Shown: positions 60,151 through 64,000 of the stretch, in pieces
How positions within the stretch are numbered: the first letter of the stretch is position 1
Layout: the number at the start of each line of letters is the position of its first letter
From: Lytechinus pictus
Lineage: Eukaryota; Echinodermata; Echinoidea; Temnopleuroida; Toxopneustidae
Length of the DNA: 64,000 bases
NCBI RefSeq assembly: GCF_037042905.1
Contig: NC_087253.1
Location: 19,929,501 to 19,993,500, forward strand
Reading direction: 5' to 3'
Notes under the pieces: generated by a model
What the model saw: the letters and a program-made list of their open reading frames with translations, nothing else
What the model was told of the DNA's origin: nothing
Database searches by the model: none
Translations under genes and position numbers: made by a program

Positions 60151-60240
60151 GACAGATGATTCACAGACATGACCGATGAAATTCGGATCTAGAACATTTA
60201 TGGTATTTATTAAGGCATGTTTTTCTTCTTTCTTTATTAA

Positions 60241-61951
60241 TAGGAGTGGGCTATAAATGGGTGATTTTTGGTTTTACTGTGGCAACAGTTTTTTTGTATT
60301 CCTTTCACCTTATCTCAACATGAAATGACAATATTTTTTGTCTCGGGTCAGAGAAAAAAGTGTGCCGGGCCAAAATCCAAAATGGCCGCCAAAACCCCCC
60401 AAAATCACAGTTTTGGCCACAACTTCTTTATTTGGTGGTCTTTTTTCTCTGGTTTTGGTGTCTATTCATATGTTTTTTGGGGCAGGCAATTTGTTTTTCC
60501 TAAAATTAGTACTTTTAAACCATTATTTGTAGAGTTAAGAGGTGATTTTACTAAAATTTTCAAATTTTTAGACCCTGTTTTCAGCCCCAAATTAGGTTCC
60601 ATCGTCTCGTGGTTCTTGGATATTAGACGATACCAGTTGACCATCAGTAAGCAGCTTTAGATAGCTATATTGCTTTTATTCCAAAATTGGGTTTACGGAT
60701 ATTTGCGAAATATATCTTATCAAATAAAATAAAATGTCATTTATCCATAGGGGCTGTATGGTATAAAATGTACTGTACATAATACTGTACACTGCATACA
60801 TGTATATCCATGCATTGACCACCATGACATATTAAACAAGTCCTGTATATAATCTATAGTGTCATAGTTTAAGTGAGCTCCTGAGGTTTAGAATTAGATT
60901 GTGATTGTGAATTTGATTGCTTGTTAGCTGATGTACATGATGTAACCGGATGAAAAACATAAATTGCACATAAGCATCATGTATGTGTATGTACGAACAT
61001 CACATTTTTACTAGGCTTTAGCCATATCTTTTTCATTTAAGGGCTTGTTTTTAACTGGTGGTCTAACCCTATGTTTATGGGGTCAGGTAACTTACCAATG
61101 TAACACTGATCAATGGCCAATCAGAATCAAGGATTCCTTGCAAGTTACCATTGGATAGCAAAGTTAACCTAATCAGAATAGCCAGTGTAAGTGCCATAAT
61201 GTGGGGTTGACTATAATCCATTGTTAATGTGTTCCTCTCTCCACCCCCTGAATGATCATAATTGACCAAATATGTCTTCAATTTCTGAGACAAAACATAC
61301 AGTATCTTCAATTTCTCAATAGCTCATTTCTATGACACTATAGTTTATATACAGACCTTGTCATGGTGGTCAACGCATGGACATACATGTATGCAGTGCA
61401 GTATGTACAATACCATGTATACTGTATAGCCCCTACAGATAAATAACATTTTTTATTTAATATTGTATATTTCGCAAATATCCGTAAAACCCAAAGTAGA
61501 GGAATAAGAGCAATATAGCTATATGAAACTATTTGCTATTGTGGAGCTCGTACCGTCCAATATCCAAGAACCACAAGACGGTGAAACCTAATTTTTGGCT
61601 GAAAAAAGGGTCTAAAAATGTGTAAATTTAGGGAAAATCACCTTTTAACTCTACAAATAATGGTTATTAAGTACTAATTTCAAGTAAAACAAATTGCCTG
61701 CCCCCCAAAACATATGAATAGACACCAAAACCAGAAAAAAGACCACCAAATGGAGAAGTTGTAGCCAAAACAGTGATTTTGGGGGGTTTTGGCGGCCATT
61801 TTGGATTTTGGCCCGGCACACTTTTTTCTCGGACCCGAGACAAAAAATAGTGTCATTTCATGTTGAGATACATTACAAGGAATAGATAAAAACTGTTGCC
61901 AAATCAACATGACAAAAAAAGTATTTTTGACCCATGTATAGCCCACTCCTA
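60241..61951. mobile_element. 1.7-kb foldback element
   Basis: Ends TAGGAGTGGGCTATA and inverted match, with direct TTATTAA at 60234-60240 and 61952-61958. Arms of about 640 bp are inverted copies (left to about 60890, right from about 61300), leaving a loop near 400 bp. Landmarks in both arms: CCAAAATGGCCGCCAAAACC, GTTTTGGGGGGCAGGCAATT-type phrases and CATGGTGGTCAA. Open frames in the arms mirror one another and resemble no protein I know. Confidence 0.8.
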
Positions 61952-61958
61952 TTATTAA

Positions 61959-62460
61959 TTAATTTATTCGGTTTTTTTTATGCAAACTGACAATGGGTAG
62001 CATTATTATTGTCAGAAACATATTTATAACTGCTCCCAACAAAGGACCTGTAAGCACTTTACTTAAAATTTGATAAAATGAAATCAGAAAGTCAAAAGGG
62101 GCCTAAGCTTTCGATCCTATAGCAGAATCTTCGTCGGAGGCAAAATGACAAACATATAAAGTGGAACAACCATAATATAGACCATAGACAAGCTACAGCA
62201 ACACTAGAAACAAGGAGACAAAAGGGGCATTAGTGAGTAGAGAAATCAGAAGATTGACATAATAACACTAAACGAATTTGAATGCATAAACCATTGATTT
62301 TTTGACCCAACTAAACAAACATATTCATCGTTTCCACTCTAAACAATGAAAAGTTAGAATTTGGTTTGGATTCAATGCAATGTTAAAAACAAACACAGAT
62401 GAATATGTTGTTTGAATTTTCATTTACTCCTGTTTATATGTATTTTACATGTTAAACAAC
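61959..62460. other. Intergenic with a conserved repeat end
   Basis: About 62092-62140 holds, on the minus strand, CCGACGAAGATTCTGCTATA then GGATCGAAAGC, a phrase resembling the ends of some retroelements in invertebrates. No gene. Confidence 0.4.
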
Positions 62461-62467
62461 CCGCATA

Positions 62468-63035
62468 CATTCGTAATTCCGAAGCTTCGTTATTCCGAAG
62501 GTTCGGTTATTCCGAAGGTTCGTTATTCCGAAGGTTCGTATTTCCGAAGGTTCGTAATTCCGAAGGTTCGTTAGTCCGAAAACGAAATGAGGTTCGTAAT
62601 TCCGAAGGTTCGTTAGTCCGAAAACGAAGTGAGATTCGTAATTCCGAAGATTCGTTAATCCGAAAAAGAAATGAGGTTCGTAATTCCGAAGGTTCGTTAG
62701 TCCGAAAACTAAATGATTAACTAACCTTATTTCGTTTTCGGACTAACGAACCTTCGGAACAAAGAACCTTATTTCGTTTTCGGATTAACGAACCTTCGGA
62801 ACATCGAACCTTATTTCGTTTTCGAATTAACGAACCTTCGGAACATCGAACCTTATTTCGTTTTCGGATTATCGAACCTTCGGAATAACAAACCTTCGGA
62901 ATAACGCCACAAATGTTCGGATTAAAGAACCCTTTTACGTTTTCGGATTAACGAACATCGAGGTATAGGCAATTTGCGTGTTTCGGAATTACGAACCTCC
63001 GGAATAAAGAACCTTCGGAATTACGAAGTGTATTA
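62468..63035. repeat. Palindromic array of TTCCGAAGGTTCGT units
   Basis: Left half: direct ~40-bp units of CGTAATTCCGAAGGTTCGTT and AGTCCGAAAACGAAATGAGG. Right half (from about 62722): the same units inverted. The two halves meet at TTAACTAACC near 62718. The whole can fold into one long hairpin with internal sub-hairpins. Confidence 0.9.
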
Positions 63036-63039
63036 AACC

Positions 63040-64000
63040 AAACAACCATGCTTGATTCATTGAAGATTGAATATGTAACAAATTCGTTATTTGAGATTTT
63101 AAACACTTCCTTAAACTGTACTAGATATATTAAGCAGTGTTGCATCAATATATTACACAGTGTTGTATACGTATAAACACAAATCAGACAGCTTTAAATG
63201 ATTGCATGTCGAGATTTTCTCCGATAAATTGAGGATAATGCTTGGAATTAAATGGAACCATGCGAACATGTCAAATTTGATAAAGGGGTAGATGAAATGA
63301 TATAAGAGCGCCTTGATCACCTAGGTCAAGGTGAATATCTACCCGATACAAATATCCTATATCCTTCTCCTCCTCTTTCTTCTTCTTCTTCTTTTTCTTC
63401 AAGTTCTTTTTGTTCTTCTTCTTTTTCTTGTTCTTCTTGGTCTTCTCTTCTTCTTCTTCTTATTATCTTTTTCCTTCTTTTTTCTTCTTCTTCTTCTTCT
63501 TTATTATTATTTTTTATTTCAGGTAATGAAAAAGAACCTTGTTATTATAAGAAACCCGTGAACATTCAGTTGCACTCTCAAAAAATTAGTAAACCAACCA
63601 TTTCTTTAATAATGGACCTCCTTATTCAACGGCGGGCTAAGAAAACAAATTTAAACCAAATTATTTTTTTCTATAAATAAACTCATTTATAATGCTCTCT
63701 CAAAAATCTGCAAACCAACATTCTCCTTAGTTGTGGACTTGTCTATTCAACGGTTGGCGAACATGTTAAAACCGAGTTATCCTTTTTAACAAAATGATCA
63801 TGTGAAAGACTTCCAAGACTGCATGATTTTTATGCCGTTGACACATTGAATCCAGTCAATTCAAGTTTGACGTGTAGAGTATCTGCTGGTTTTCGCAATT
63901 GAAACAAGGTGATCAGGATTTTATTTCCAGAAAAAATATCAATAATGCTGCCACTGTATTTAATAGAGGTACCATAATCATTACCAATCAAGAGCCCCAC
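63040..64000. other. AT-rich flank with CTT microsatellite
   Basis: A CTT/TTC tract at about 63365-63510 gives a spurious hydrophobic frame. Two related ~100-bp phrases (CTCTCAAAAAATTAGTAAACC near 63578 and CTCTCAAAAATCTGCAAACC near 63695) form a short direct repeat. No gene recognised. Confidence 0.6.

Larger units (their letters stand above)
30240..60190. repeat. Duplication unit 2 (contains RDH copy 2)
   Basis: Direct copy of unit 1, expanded by insertions to about 29.9 kb. Collinear blocks: 30240-30770, then 36065-40990, 45770-45910, 51240-55380 and 56260-60185. Non-matching stretches are the insertions listed separately, plus 30790-36060, which lies between matching blocks. Confidence 0.85.

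Noticed and set aside
63331-63561. Leu/Phe-rich membrane-protein-like frame
   Set aside because: It is a CTT microsatellite read in frame.

Overview
This is a metazoan nuclear window, most likely from an echinoderm (probably a sea urchin). The evidence is spliced genes with GT/AG introns, high AT content, dense young transposable elements, hAT-type elements ending in G-runs, TTAA-flanked MITEs and tRNA-tailed SINEs. Species assignment is inference; no operons or prokaryotic features were seen.

Genes. A class A, aminergic-like GPCR with an uninterrupted coding exon lies on the plus strand at 8.49-9.74 kb. Most of the rest of the window is a direct tandem duplication: unit 1 about 13.16-29.79 kb, unit 2 about 30.24-60.19 kb. 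Each unit carries one complete five-exon, 298-codon short-chain dehydrogenase of the RDH8/HSD17B1 type on the minus strand. Copy 1 exons: 23969-23705, 23152-22973, 19824-19731, 18040-17906, 14834-14612. Copy 2 exons: 55330-55066, 54224-54045, 52352-52259, 40594-40460, 37788-37566. Matching exons have identical lengths (265, 180, 94, 135 and 223 nt) and all ten exons are open. Intron 3 of both copies also holds an exon-like block on the opposite strand, open in copy 1 and broken in copy 2.

Mobile DNA. Because the two units are paralogous, many insertions are seen as filled site against empty site. Copy 1 gained a truncated LINE in intron 2 and a 7SL-like SINE in intron 4. Copy 2 gained a TTAA MITE (intron 2), a 4.7-kb foldback element and a 5.3-kb Ty3/gypsy-like LTR element (intron 3), and a LINE 3' end (intron 4). 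Subtracting these makes introns 2 and 3 of the two copies nearly equal in length. Between the two genes, 31.9-35.7 kb is a nest of four elements inserted in one another, several with exact target-site duplications. The left end (0-7 kb) is repeats; the right end (60.2-63.1 kb) holds a second foldback element and a palindromic short-repeat array.

The strongest candidates for something undescribed are: the foldback element with unequal inverted arrays (41.06-45.76 kb); the 170-bp SINE whose 5' end resembles the Alu domain of 7SL RNA (17.63-17.80 kb); the hAT-like elements carrying arrays of a short GC-rich hairpin; and the antisense exon-like block. All coordinates were read by eye, so repeat borders without target-site duplications are approximate.
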